Shown one piece after another: positions 1-7,248 of a stretch of 7,642 nt of DNA. Made by a program: the position numbers and the translations under genes. The notes below the pieces were generated by a model, which was not told where the DNA came from, made no database searches, and saw only the letters and a program-made list of their open reading frames with translations. Within the stretch, counting starts at the first letter, position 1, and every line of letters begins with the position of its first letter. The stretch lies in the NCBI GenBank assembly GCA_964627255.1, contig CAZVIN010000104.1:1-7642 (forward strand), in the 5' to 3' direction. This DNA is from CALLJL01 sp964627255 (GTDB taxonomy: Bacteria; Acidobacteriota; Aminicenantia; Aminicenantales; CALLJL01).

Positions 1-1347
1 CTCAGCGTCAGTCCAGCCTCGCTTTTTTTCCTGATAATAACGGCGGTACAGAACCCGCATCAGGTCGTCAAGCGAACGCTTATTCTGCGTTTCATGACGC
101 ATCTTCAGGTCTAAAAGCAGACCAAGAATCGCTCCTTTATCGTAATAAGAAATCGTGGTATTAGCCGTCTCTTCGCTGCGGGAAAAGAATTTAATCCAGG
201 TGTCAAAACTGCTTTCGGCGGCTGATTGGACTTTAGAGCCGGGGATATTTTCATAACGGCCAATGATTGAGCTAATCCGGTCAAAAAATTCCTCTGTCGA
301 AAGTAGGCCAGCTCTTTTCAGGATGATATACTCATAATAAACAGTAATTCCTTCCGACACCCAAAGCATGCGGGTATAATTTTCCCGGTCATAATCAAAG
401 GGGCCAAGAGTCACCGGCCTGATTCTTTTGACGTTGTAGTGATGAAAGTACTCGTGAGCGATGAAAGCCAGCCAATTTTTATAACCAGCCGGGCTCTGGA
501 GGCTGGCCGCATTCATGTAAGCGGCCATCGAGTTGAGATGTTCCAAGCCCCCTCCGCCGCCATCCATCAAGATAAAAGTGTAGTGGCGATAAGGCAAGTC
601 ACCGATTATCGCTACCGCTTGTCGGACGATTTTTTCCAAGTCGGCCACCAGGGTTTGGCGATTTACCTGGCCTAAATCTTCAGCCGCTAAAGTGTGGGGG
701 ATTCCATCGACGGCAAAAGAAAGAACTTCCGGATTGCCTAAATAAATTGGGCTGTCATAAAGAATATCAAAATCAGGGGCAAAGAAAGTGTGGGGTTCAT
801 CAGCCACAGGGTCAAGTCCGGTAAAGATATTAGGCAGGGTAGCACCGGGGTTAATTCTTATTTTGACCGGATTCTGGAGGTATCCTTCAGGATAAAGAAA
901 GACACTGGCGGGAACGATAAAAGCCCGGCTGTCATCAAGAAAGCTTTCGGCCACTGAAACGGTGAAAGCATAAACCTCATAATTTATGATGACCCGCTTG
1001 GCCTGGCGTGTTTTTACTCGCCAGATGTTCTTGGCTATCTTTTCCCACGTCAGCAGATTGCCCGCCTCATCCTTGGCTTTAAAATTAATGAGGTGCCGGG
1101 CGTAATCCATGACCCGATAATAGCCAGGAGTCCAGTTCGGCAATTTCAGATTAATGTTTTCGGCTACCAGGCCTTCGATTTCGAAAGAAACTTGGAAATA
1201 GTGCCTATGGGGTTTTTCCATCGAAACCAAGAAAGAAAGACGGGGGTAAGTTTTTGGCGCTGGAGAAGCACCGAAAAGAGAAGTGTAAAGGATAACCGAG
1301 ACCAAAATGCCGGCCGCGCTCCAAGATATACGTTGGCTTCTTTTCAC
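1..1347 (-). CDS. Secreted M61-family glycyl aminopeptidase, 3' end beyond the window
   Basis: Reading the minus strand from a GTG at 1347 gives 449 codons without a stop, running off the window edge. An N-terminal signal peptide is visible (KR-rich start, hydrophobic core at about residues 11-27, small residues after it), so the enzyme is probably exported. The M61 signatures are clear: GGLEHLNS (E269), the zinc motif HEYFH (H298, E299, H302) followed by HYNVKRIRP, LWVSEGIT with E332 as probable third zinc ligand, then SYYDKGAILGLLLDLKMR and SLDDLMRVLYRRYY. Family members cleave N-terminal residues, glycine in the founding enzyme, from peptides. A beta-rich N-terminal domain precedes the catalytic part. 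The usual length is near 600 residues, so the C-terminal part, normally including a PDZ domain, is missing here. GTG is chosen because a perfect Shine-Dalgarno sequence lies just upstream and an in-frame TGA sits 15 nt upstream. Family assignment is firm; the substrate is inferred. Confidence 0.95.
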   Translation of the reverse strand, partial: MKRSQRISWSAAGILVSVILYTSLFGASPAPKTYPRLSFLVSMEKPHRHYFQVSFEIEGLVAENINLKLPNWTPGYYRVMDYARHLINFKAKDEAGNLLTWEKIAKNIWRVKTRQAKRVIINYEVYAFTVSVAESFLDDSRAFIVPASVFLYPEGYLQNPVKIRINPGATLPNIFTGLDPVADEPHTFFAPDFDILYDSPIYLGNPEVLSFAVDGIPHTLAAEDLGQVNRQTLVADLEKIVRQAVAIIGDLPYRHYTFILMDGGGGGLEHLNSMAAYMNAASLQSPAGYKNWLAFIAHEYFHHYNVKRIRPVTLGPFDYDRENYTRMLWVSEGITVYYEYIILKRAGLLSTEEFFDRISSIIGRYENIPGSKVQSAAESSFDTWIKFFSRSEETANTTISYYDKGAILGLLLDLKMRHETQNKRSLDDLMRVLYRRYYQEKKRGWTDAE

Positions 1348-1351
1348 CTCT

Positions 1352-1360
1352 ACCTCCTTT
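1352..1360 (-). promoter_or_regulatory. Strong ribosome binding site of the M61 gene
   Basis: The minus strand reads AAAGGAGGT, a full match to the 16S anti-Shine-Dalgarno sequence, ending 4 nt before the GTG at 1347. It decides the start. The nearby ATG at 1363 is in another frame and lies upstream of this site. The other genes in the window have weak or no such sequence. Confidence 0.85.
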
Positions 1361-1376
1361 CATCGGTAGCCTCGTT

Positions 1377-1405
1377 ATTGTCCTTCGGCGCTTAATAAGA
1401 GTCAA
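1377..1405 (-). promoter_or_regulatory. Candidate sigma70-type promoter of the M61 gene
   Basis: The minus strand has TTGACT (1405-1400), a 17-bp spacer and GACAAT (1382-1377), a 5/6 and 4/6 match to the -35 and -10 consensus. Transcription would start near 1370, about 20 nt before the GTG and just upstream of the ribosome binding site. Placement is right but the -10 is weak, and sigma factor preference in this organism is unknown. Confidence 0.35.
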
Positions 1406-1637
1406 ACTTTTTTGCTCTCCCTTCTTTCCCGCGGCTTCTTTTCTTAGCTTCTGCCATGAGGCAAAAATTATTTCCTCGAGAAATTCATTTCGACTGTAGT
1501 TTATCCTTCTTTTAAAGCCACGGCAATGATTTGCCAGGACGATTTAAATTAGTTCGAAGCTGTCAGAGCCGGAGTAAGCTTTCTTAAATGCTTTCGCCTG
1601 TTTTGGATTGTCAAGAATTAAGCAGCTCTTCTTCGAA

Positions 1638-1661
1638 AAGGGTGGTGAATTAGCCGCCCTT
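1638..1661 (-). terminator. Weak terminator-like hairpin at the dacB-like stop
   Basis: An inverted repeat, AAGGGTGG (1638-1645) against CCGCCCTT (1654-1661), encloses an 8-nt loop and overlaps the TAA stop at 1660-1662. In the minus-strand transcript one C-A mismatch interrupts the 8-bp stem and only a run of four T follows. It could be a weak intrinsic terminator or chance. Confidence 0.25.
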
Positions 1662-3381
1662 AATTTGACAACGAAGGCGACGAACTCAGAGTATCAGCCC
1701 AATAAATAATTTCTTTGACAATATTGTTTATGGTATTACGAGCTAAGTTGGAGGCGTTGTTCGCTAAGAAGGAAAAAATGACCTCTCCCTGCCGGGTATG
1801 GGTGAGGCCAGAAAGGGCCCTTACGCCGTTAATATAGCCGGTCTTAGCCACAACCCGGCCCCGAAGCGCCCTTTCCCGAAAAACATTTTCCAAAGTACCA
1901 TCCACTCCGCCAACGGCCATGGTGGTTTCGAACTCTGGCCAGAAGGGCTGGCGACGCGCCCAGTAAAGGAGAGAGCTTAGAGCGTTGGCGGTGAGACGAT
2001 TTTCTCGGCTAAGACCGCTGCCGTCAGCAACAAAAAATTCTTCTTCCGGAATGCCTAATTCCGTAGTTAGAAAACGCGCGACCGCGCTTCTTCCTGCTTC
2101 CCAAGTTCCGCCCCTATGCTCAGGGTTTTCCTGGGCGCCAAGAATTTTAATCAGAGCCTCGGCGGCCAACCCTAAGCTATCCTTGTTAGCCCGACGGAGG
2201 ACCTCAAGAAGGGGCGTCCGATACTCGGCCACCAACTCGTAATTTTGGTCTGCCGGCAATGATTCTTCTCTTAGATCGCCAGTGACCATGACTCCCTTTT
2301 TAGCCAGTTGTTCCTTTATCAGAGTCCCCAAGAAAAGGGCAGGATTTTCAATAGCTACCGCGTACGGGCCGGCTTGAGTATTGATTTTTCCCGTAACCCG
2401 CAGGACACGGGGTGAAGTCGTTCTTTCCACCGAGAACCAATTTTCCTTGGATGAAACGGGCATAGTGGCATTTATTAAGCGCAAGTAGGCAGTTTTTGGC
2501 TCGAGGAAAAGGGCAGTTTTTCCCTGACGGTTAACTACGGAAATTTCCACACAATTATTGTTATAATTTAGACCGCTGACTTCACAGGCATATTTCTGGA
2601 GGAGGGCGCTCCGGGGCCACTGAGGGTGGACTCTTTCTGGGCCAAAAATCGAGGTGTCGAGGATAATATCCTCGAGCGAAGAAATACCTCTTGCCTGTAA
2701 CTTGGCGGCGATGTCTTCCAAGAGCCAATGGGGTTTTCGACCCAAGCGTTTATCTATTTCCTTATCTCCTAATAGCGGGTCTCCAGAACCGATAATGAGA
2801 AGCGAGTTAGAGGCAAGGCCAACTCGGGTTATAAACTCAAAATCTACTCCCAGGCGATGGATCGCGGCAACGGTGGTCACGAGTTTCATATTAGAAGCGG
2901 GGACAAGAGGGGTGTGGGCTTGATGCTCGAAAATCATTTCTCCCGTGTGAGCCCAACGGATAGAGATAGAGAACTGAGTACGGCGCAGTCTTTGGTGGTT
3001 GATTAGGGAGGCGACCTGGCGTCTTAATTTATCGAGTTCATCGGCAAGAAGAGCCACCGAGGCCCGGCTGAGAAGAGGGGCCTCTGAAGCGGGAGACGGC
3101 GGCCTGACTTCTTCGTGGGAGGCCTTAAGGGGCGTTTGTTGCCCTCTGTCGGCCGGTTTATCGGAAAGGGCCTTAATATCCAAATTTTTGAATATTTTTT
3201 TAGCCGATAATTCTTTATTGCCCCATTGGTCGGAGGAGACTGAAGCTTGGCCGCGTGGCGACGGGAAAAAAATAGTCAAAAGGAGCATGAAGGCAAGAAA
3301 GACAAGCAGGAGCGGCCAAAATTGCGGCTGCGGCCGGTCTTTTCTTTCTTTCCTGCCTGATTTATATATTAAAATTTTCAT
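1660..3381 (-). CDS. dacB: D-alanyl-D-alanine carboxypeptidase/endopeptidase, PBP4 type (peptidase S13)
   Basis: This 573-residue protein belongs to the S13 (PBP4) family, which trims the terminal D-Ala of peptidoglycan stem peptides and cleaves cross-links in the periplasm. A basic N-terminus (residues 1-20) precedes one hydrophobic segment (21-39), a signal peptide or membrane anchor. Residues about 40-130 are a low-complexity linker ending in a short Leu/Lys/Arg-rich helix. The catalytic domain starts near 137: SxxK is S163-N-M-K166, a DGSGLS motif lies at 453-458, and KTG is K513-T-G515 in the context VVAKTGYINGVRALSG. The second motif, usually SxN, reads S402-L-G404, so the Asn is missing although the surrounding NK-S-L-AAEAL context is intact. 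The ATG is the first possible start, with an in-frame TAG six bases upstream, and has no good Shine-Dalgarno. The family call is secure; full activity is less certain because of the SLG motif. Confidence 0.93.
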   Translation of the reverse strand: MKILIYKSGRKERKDRPQPQFWPLLLVFLAFMLLLTIFFPSPRGQASVSSDQWGNKELSAKKIFKNLDIKALSDKPADRGQQTPLKASHEEVRPPSPASEAPLLSRASVALLADELDKLRRQVASLINHQRLRRTQFSISIRWAHTGEMIFEHQAHTPLVPASNMKLVTTVAAIHRLGVDFEFITRVGLASNSLLIIGSGDPLLGDKEIDKRLGRKPHWLLEDIAAKLQARGISSLEDIILDTSIFGPERVHPQWPRSALLQKYACEVSGLNYNNNCVEISVVNRQGKTALFLEPKTAYLRLINATMPVSSKENWFSVERTTSPRVLRVTGKINTQAGPYAVAIENPALFLGTLIKEQLAKKGVMVTGDLREESLPADQNYELVAEYRTPLLEVLRRANKDSLGLAAEALIKILGAQENPEHRGGTWEAGRSAVARFLTTELGIPEEEFFVADGSGLSRENRLTANALSSLLYWARRQPFWPEFETTMAVGGVDGTLENVFRERALRGRVVAKTGYINGVRALSGLTHTRQGEVIFSFLANNASNLARNTINNIVKEIIYWADTLSSSPSLSN

Positions 3382-3437
3382 TGCTTGCTATCTATATCAA
3401 ATTTATATTGCCTCTTTACCATCAGCGCTTGAAGTCC

Positions 3438-3465
3438 ATTATTCATATTTGGAGTCAAATTTCAA
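3438..3465 (-). promoter_or_regulatory. Candidate promoter of the dacB-like gene
   Basis: The minus strand has TTGAAA (3465-3460), a 16-bp spacer and AATAAT (3443-3438), each a 5/6 match to the sigma70 consensus. It lies about 57 bp before the ATG at 3381 and would give a leader of roughly 50 nt. The region is AT-rich, so chance matches are easy. Confidence 0.35.
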
Positions 3466-3521
3466 CTACATCTTAGGCCCCAACAATCCGGCTTCTCCCT
3501 TTAATTGGTTCTCCTCAATTT

Positions 3522-3639
3522 GGTCAATTGGAGACCTGAAAAGTCATAAAAAGATTTAAATCGGCCAATTAATTTAGCCCCAAAAATGGTCAATTCAAAG
3601 CAAGCGGCCGAAATATTTTTCTTGAATGATGGGCCAATT
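3522..3639. repeat. Four copies of the 8-mer GGYCAATT
   Basis: Plus-strand copies are GGTCAATT (3522-3529), GGCCAATT (3563-3570), GGTCAATT (3588-3595) and GGCCAATT (3632-3639), all in the same orientation. Start-to-start spacings are 41, 25 and 44 bp, so they are not evenly phased on the helix. They lie upstream of the candidate dacB promoter and could be binding sites for a regulator, but no regulator gene is nearby. Confidence 0.45.
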
Positions 3640-3656
3640 TTTGCCCTTTTTATTTT
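3631..3656 (+). terminator. Short plus-strand hairpin with T-rich tail
   Basis: GGGC (3631-3634) pairs with GCCC (3643-3646), possibly with two further A-T pairs inside, and is followed by a T-rich run (TTTTTATTTT, 3647-3656). This has the shape of a weak intrinsic terminator for plus-strand transcription. No plus-strand gene ends here, so it could only stop transcription antisense to dacB. It may be chance in AT-rich DNA. Confidence 0.25.
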
Positions 3657-3847
3657 CTGGGGCGAAAAAGCACCCTTATCTTAACCCCTGAAAAGGGATT
3701 GCCTTAGCTTGCCTGCTGGAGAAACGAGCGAAGTATCCGCAGCATTAGAATTCCTGCGTTTGATGATAAAAAAGGACTAAAGAAGAAAGACGCTTTTATT
3801 AGCTAATCTTATATCAAGTAAAAATCTCATAAGTTCAAATTTTATAC

Positions 3848-6304
3848 CTAAAATTTTACCTCCAGGGGTTGGCCCGCAAAAATAACTTTCTGGCTTTTCC
3901 TCTCCGGAATGAGAATAACCTCCAACTGGCGAGGTGTGGAAATTTCTAAGCCCGACTTGGGGTCGACCTCAATTCTGAGAATTCGCTCTCTATCTTTCCA
4001 GACAAAATTAACCCACAACCCTTTTCCTTGCTGATAACCCAAGGTTCGGCCGTCGTCTTCATAAAGGCTGAACTCGCCGTCGGCTCCTGAATAGACTCGG
4101 ATAGTCATCGGCTCTTGAGCTGTTTCTTCAGTAAACTGAATAACAGGCCCCAAGGGAATGATAGCGCCCGCTCGCACATAAATAGGCATCGTAGCCAGGT
4201 CAACATAACGGGTAATTTTCTGTTTTCCCATGACCGGCGTATTTGACCAGAAATCATACCAGCGTCCTTCAGGCAGATAGAGGCGGCGTTTAGTCGCCCC
4301 TTTCTCCACTACCGGCGCAACCAAAATATCTCGACCCCAAAGGTACTCGTCTTCGCAAGAAAGCGCTTCGGGGTCTTCGGGATAATGAATCCAGAGGGCT
4401 CGGATAAAGGGCAAACCAGTTTCATAAGCCTGCCGCGCCAGCGTGTAATTATAGGGAAGAAGCTGATACCGAAGGTTGAGATATTGCTGGCAAATTGGTT
4501 CTGCCTCGGAATTATGGAATTCACTCGCCTCGGGCAAGCCTGTGCCTCTCATGTCTGGGTTGAGCTCGGGTGGGCCAGCTTCACCTGTATTCCAGCCCCA
4601 GGGAAGGCGAAGATGCCAGACTCGGCCATGAGAGCGGAAGATGGGGGCAAAACACATGAATTGAAACCAGCGGAGATAAAGCTCGCCCGTCAATTCCTTG
4701 GTTGGCCAGAAACCGCCAATGTCCGTTCCCCAGTAAGGTGAGGCGCTTAAAGAAAAATTGATGCCGATACTGACATGAGTGGCAAGAGTGGCCCAGAGGG
4801 AGAGAACATCTCCTGACCATACCCAGCCGCCGTAGCGCTGCATGCCGGCATACCCAGTGCGATGAAGGCTGAAAGGCCTCTCGTCAGGTCGGTCAGTTAG
4901 GGGGCCAGCGTAATAAATAAAATGTCGCGCCAGGCGAGAATCAATCGGTAGTTCATCGCCGTCGTCGGGCCACCAGCCGTCCACTCCGAGGCGGAAGACA
5001 GGTCGATGGCGCTCCCAGTAATCGGCCACATGGTCTTCACCCCGCTTTTCATGGGGCAGGGGTGGAAAGCTACCGTGAAGCGTTCGCGGGGCATTATTTT
5101 TATGAAGAAGGACTTTAAAATTCAATTCATGGAGCCTCTGGATTATTTTTTCTGGCTCAGGGAAAGTCTTGGGGTTAAACTCAAGGGAGCCATGGCCCAA
5201 GTTCCAGCCCGCTGGGCAATATCCTGTCCCGAGATAAATCAGGCCGTCGCAGGGAAGGCGGCGCTGGCGGAAATTTTCTGCCACCGCCAGAATTTCTTCT
5301 GGGCCGGTTAGGGTGCGATGGCTTTGAAAATAGCCTAAGGCCCAGCGAGGCGGCATAACTGGCCGACCCGTAAGCTGTGTATATTCACTTAAAATGGCCG
5401 GTGGCGCTTGATTAACGATCAGAAATAAGTCTAAAGGCAGAGGCTTTTCTTTTTCTTCTTTAGGATTAGCTCTAACCTCGAGGTGGGCTGGCTCCTGGCG
5501 AAGGTCAAAGGCCAAGTTGTAGGGCCGATGAATAAAAATAGCCCACCCCTCGCTGCTAAGAAGAAAGGGAACAGGTACTCTGGAGCCAAAAATTTGATAT
5601 TCGCCGGAGCGATGGCCGTTGTTCATGAAATCATAGCTCCCGCGGCGGTCAAAGATTTGTCCGCCTCCGCCCAAGCCGTAAAGCGGTTTTTCCCCCAACC
5701 GAAAGGAGACCAGGCCTTTTTCGATGTCAAAGGTTAATCTTTGTTTCAGCTCGCCGGCTAAGGTCAAGATTTCCACAGTCAAAGGGGATGGCTTGATGAC
5801 CACCTTTCCCCCTTTAAAAGAAATAGTTTTGGGCTGAGAAAGAGCCGAGGTTTGAAGGGCCGGTTGGGGCCAATTTCGCTTCTCTAAAACAAGTGACTCG
5901 TTGAGGGCGTTAAGCCCGCCTGGGGAGGACGGTAGCCTTAGAGGCGTGGCCCTTGAGTCTTTTGTCGGCGCCTGCAGTGAGGCTTCAGCTGGAAGCAGGG
6001 AAAGCCGTAAAGTGGAATCACTTATGAGGGAGAGAATTAATTCCACCTTTTGACCAGAAAAAACAATTGGTGAGGCCGTTTCTCCTTGAAGGCCTGAAGC
6101 CTTTTTTAAGCCTGGCTGGTTGAAAGAGGCAGGTAGGTTAGAGGCGGCGTCTTGGCCAACGGAAAAGCCAGAAAAAAAGATTATCAAGAATAAAAAAAGA
6201 ATGTTTTTTAAGTTTGACAAGGGAATTAAGGACGATGAGTCCTTCTCAAAACCAGTCTTCTTTTTGGGCTCTTCTGTTTCCCTGATTAAAACTACGTTAT
6301 TCAT
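3848..6304 (-). CDS. Secreted glycoside hydrolase family 31 alpha-glucosidase
   Basis: This 818-residue GH31 enzyme should hydrolyse, or transfer glucose from, alpha-linked glucosides outside the cytoplasmic membrane. The N-terminus has about 33 polar residues, then a hydrophobic core (34-48) and a small-residue stretch fitting signal cleavage. A poorly conserved, Ser/Pro-rich stretch follows (about 52-160), then the galactose-mutarotase-like beta domain (about 165-300) and the (beta/alpha)8 catalytic barrel (about 315-640). The nucleophile region is GVDGWWPDDGDELP with D447 as likely nucleophile; the acid/base is D499 in VWSGD. Further hallmarks are GTDIGGFW (527-533), RWFQFMCFAPIFRSHG (545-560) and a C-terminal DUF5110-like beta domain (about 733-800). 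Alpha-xylosidase or alpha-glucosyltransferase activity cannot be excluded. It starts 11 nt after the nucleotidyltransferase stop, so it is probably cotranscribed with that pair. The Shine-Dalgarno is weak, and the ATG at 6304 is the only ATG before the signal core. Confidence 0.95.
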   Translation of the reverse strand: MNNVVLIRETEEPKKKTGFEKDSSSLIPLSNLKNILFLFLIIFFSGFSVGQDAASNLPASFNQPGLKKASGLQGETASPIVFSGQKVELILSLISDSTLRLSLLPAEASLQAPTKDSRATPLRLPSSPGGLNALNESLVLEKRNWPQPALQTSALSQPKTISFKGGKVVIKPSPLTVEILTLAGELKQRLTFDIEKGLVSFRLGEKPLYGLGGGGQIFDRRGSYDFMNNGHRSGEYQIFGSRVPVPFLLSSEGWAIFIHRPYNLAFDLRQEPAHLEVRANPKEEKEKPLPLDLFLIVNQAPPAILSEYTQLTGRPVMPPRWALGYFQSHRTLTGPEEILAVAENFRQRRLPCDGLIYLGTGYCPAGWNLGHGSLEFNPKTFPEPEKIIQRLHELNFKVLLHKNNAPRTLHGSFPPLPHEKRGEDHVADYWERHRPVFRLGVDGWWPDDGDELPIDSRLARHFIYYAGPLTDRPDERPFSLHRTGYAGMQRYGGWVWSGDVLSLWATLATHVSIGINFSLSASPYWGTDIGGFWPTKELTGELYLRWFQFMCFAPIFRSHGRVWHLRLPWGWNTGEAGPPELNPDMRGTGLPEASEFHNSEAEPICQQYLNLRYQLLPYNYTLARQAYETGLPFIRALWIHYPEDPEALSCEDEYLWGRDILVAPVVEKGATKRRLYLPEGRWYDFWSNTPVMGKQKITRYVDLATMPIYVRAGAIIPLGPVIQFTEETAQEPMTIRVYSGADGEFSLYEDDGRTLGYQQGKGLWVNFVWKDRERILRIEVDPKSGLEISTPRQLEVILIPERKSQKVIFAGQPLEVKF

Positions 6305-6315
6305 CTTGCTGCTTA

Positions 6316-6966
6316 TTATATATTAAATTCTTCTTCTAAAAGATATTTTTCAAAACTCTTAATATTTTTCACAAAAAAGTTTTTGACCTCTTTCCAGTCG
6401 ACGGGCAGGAGAGCGTCTATCTCTGGTTCATCCTCCGCGTCTTCAAAATAGACTAAACTTTTCAAAACATGATAATAATTAAGCCCAGTTCCCACGAACC
6501 TTTTTTTAAGGAATCCCACTCCTTCCTGAAAACTAATCTTTTTAAGATTAAAACAGAAATAGAGGTCATAGAAATCCTTACGGCTTCCGCGCTGGGATAA
6601 AGTCTTGAATTTTTCGGCCATAATATCCCGCCAATCTGCAACAGGAATTTTTTTGAATTTAATCGTTTGATATATAAGAGGCACCTCGTAATGAATAAAG
6701 GAAACTTTGACATTGGACAACTCACAATAAAGGGTGCCCGAGCTAATCAAGATTTCCCTGTAGGGATGCGTCGCTTCTAAATGGCGGGATAATATCATTG
6801 GTTTAAATTCTTCTGTCGTGAGAAAATCTAAATCGAGAGAACGCCTATGCCCCAATTGGAGCGCAAGCCCGCTCCCGCCGGCCAAATAAAATTTTAGCAT
6901 TTCTATTTCGTTGTTCAGAATATTCAATAATTTTAAAGCCTCTTTTGATAGACAGTCTTCGAACAC
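6316..6966 (-). CDS. AbiEii/AbiGii-like nucleotidyltransferase, putative toxin
   Basis: This protein of about 216 residues matches the AbiEii/AbiGii nucleotidyltransferase family, the toxin half of type IV toxin-antitoxin and phage-defence pairs. Numbering from the GTG at 6966, the polymerase-beta-like motif FYLAGGSGLALQLGHRRS spans residues 27-44, followed by the metal-binding D45-L-D47. A later helix carries AEKFKTLSQRGSRKDFYDLYF (117-137), the usual second signature. GTG is preferred because it begins one base after the upstream gene's stop and leaves the family-typical start LSKEALKLLN. An in-frame ATG at 7044 would add 26 residues and a 77-bp overlap with the upstream gene. The motifs look intact. 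It lies in a tight pair with the DUF6922 gene, and GH31 follows 11 nt later. Its DNA is AT-rich compared with GH31 and dacB, suggesting transfer. The family call is strong; a toxin role is inferred. Confidence 0.85.
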   Translation of the reverse strand: MFEDCLSKEALKLLNILNNEIEMLKFYLAGGSGLALQLGHRRSLDLDFLTTEEFKPMILSRHLEATHPYREILISSGTLYCELSNVKVSFIHYEVPLIYQTIKFKKIPVADWRDIMAEKFKTLSQRGSRKDFYDLYFCFNLKKISFQEGVGFLKKRFVGTGLNYYHVLKSLVYFEDAEDEPEIDALLPVDWKEVKNFFVKNIKSFEKYLLEEEFNI

Positions 6967-6967
6967 T

Positions 6968-7213
6968 TTATTCCATCTGCTCGTAATAGGTATGCCAATA
7001 GGCAAAGGTCTTTTTCTCCAATCCCCTTTTATTTTTAACCACATCTTTTATCAGAGAATCTGGATATATGCGACGCAGCCAGTTGACTGCTCTGGAATCA
7101 CCAAAATTTAGAACACGGCGGATGATATATCGGGAATGCCGACGCAAATCTACCTCGTTTTTCTTTGCATCCCAAAAAAGCTGTTTTATATAATCTGGTA
7201 TCGCTTCCTTCAT
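6968..7213 (-). CDS. DUF6922 small protein, putative antitoxin partner
   Basis: This 81-residue soluble protein resembles the DUF6922 family. The N-terminal part has DYIKQLFWDAK, then a basic helical stretch with the pattern D-L-x3-H-x3-I-I-x-R-V-L (RYIIRRVL, residues 28-35), a G-D pair (38-39), the WLRRIYP segment (45-51) and a closing helix KKTFAYWHTYY. Such proteins are commonly encoded just upstream of AbiEii-type nucleotidyltransferases and are presumed antitoxins or transcriptional repressors, but a biochemical role is not established to my knowledge. Its stop is one base before the partner's GTG, so translation is probably coupled. The ATG at 7213 is the only AUG upstream of the conserved part and has no Shine-Dalgarno. 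Promoter position and very AT-rich sequence fit a mobile accessory pair. I am fairly sure of the family and unsure of the function. Confidence 0.75.
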   Translation of the reverse strand: MKEAIPDYIKQLFWDAKKNEVDLRRHSRYIIRRVLNFGDSRAVNWLRRIYPDSLIKDVVKNKRGLEKKTFAYWHTYYEQME

Positions 7214-7248
7214 AATTATATTAGAGGATAAGGAATTCCTTTTCTTCT

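Larger units (their letters stand above)
1348..1659. other. 312-bp intergenic region between dacB-like and M61 genes
   Basis: I see no gene here on either strand. It holds the candidate M61 promoter and ribosome binding site at its left end and a weak hairpin at its right end, just past the dacB-like stop. On the minus strand the middle is purine-rich (about 1405-1455) with no repeat or RNA structure I can recognise. The gap suggests the M61 gene is transcribed separately from dacB. Confidence 0.5.
3382..3847. other. 466-bp AT-rich intergenic region upstream of dacB-like gene
   Basis: No credible protein gene is seen on either strand between the GH31 stop and the dacB-like start. The right half (about 3631-3745) contains several short inverted repeats, including AACCCC/GGGATT and GGGGC/GCACCC arms, but no RNA family I recognise. 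The left half holds the repeated GGYCAATT motif and the candidate dacB promoter. No clear intrinsic terminator for the GH31 transcript was found. The large gap argues that dacB is a separate transcription unit. Confidence 0.5.

Noticed and set aside
1205..1405. 66-codon minus-strand frame across the M61 start
   Set aside because: It is out of frame with the M61 protein, whose motifs, signal peptide and ribosome binding site support the GTG at 1347.
2999..3559. 186-codon plus-strand frame
   Set aside because: It is antisense to the dacB-like gene over most of its length, has no recognisable domain, and reflects codon bias of the real gene.
3660..3760. Possible riboswitch upstream of dacB
   Set aside because: I compared it from memory with c-di-GMP, fluoride, guanidine, ZTP and THF consensus features and found no match; it is also about 300 nt from the dacB start.
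3798..3807. Palindrome ATTAGCTAAT downstream of GH31
   Set aside because: A 10-bp AT-rich palindrome without loop or T-run is expected by chance and makes no terminator.
4385..4741. 118-codon plus-strand frame inside GH31
   Set aside because: It is wholly antisense to conserved GH31 catalytic-domain coding sequence and has no domain or ribosome binding site.
6967..7044. In-frame ATG at 7044 as start of the nucleotidyltransferase, adding 26 residues
   Set aside because: It would overlap the DUF6922 gene by 77 bp, and the added residues do not look like the family; the GTG at 6966 sits one base after the upstream stop.
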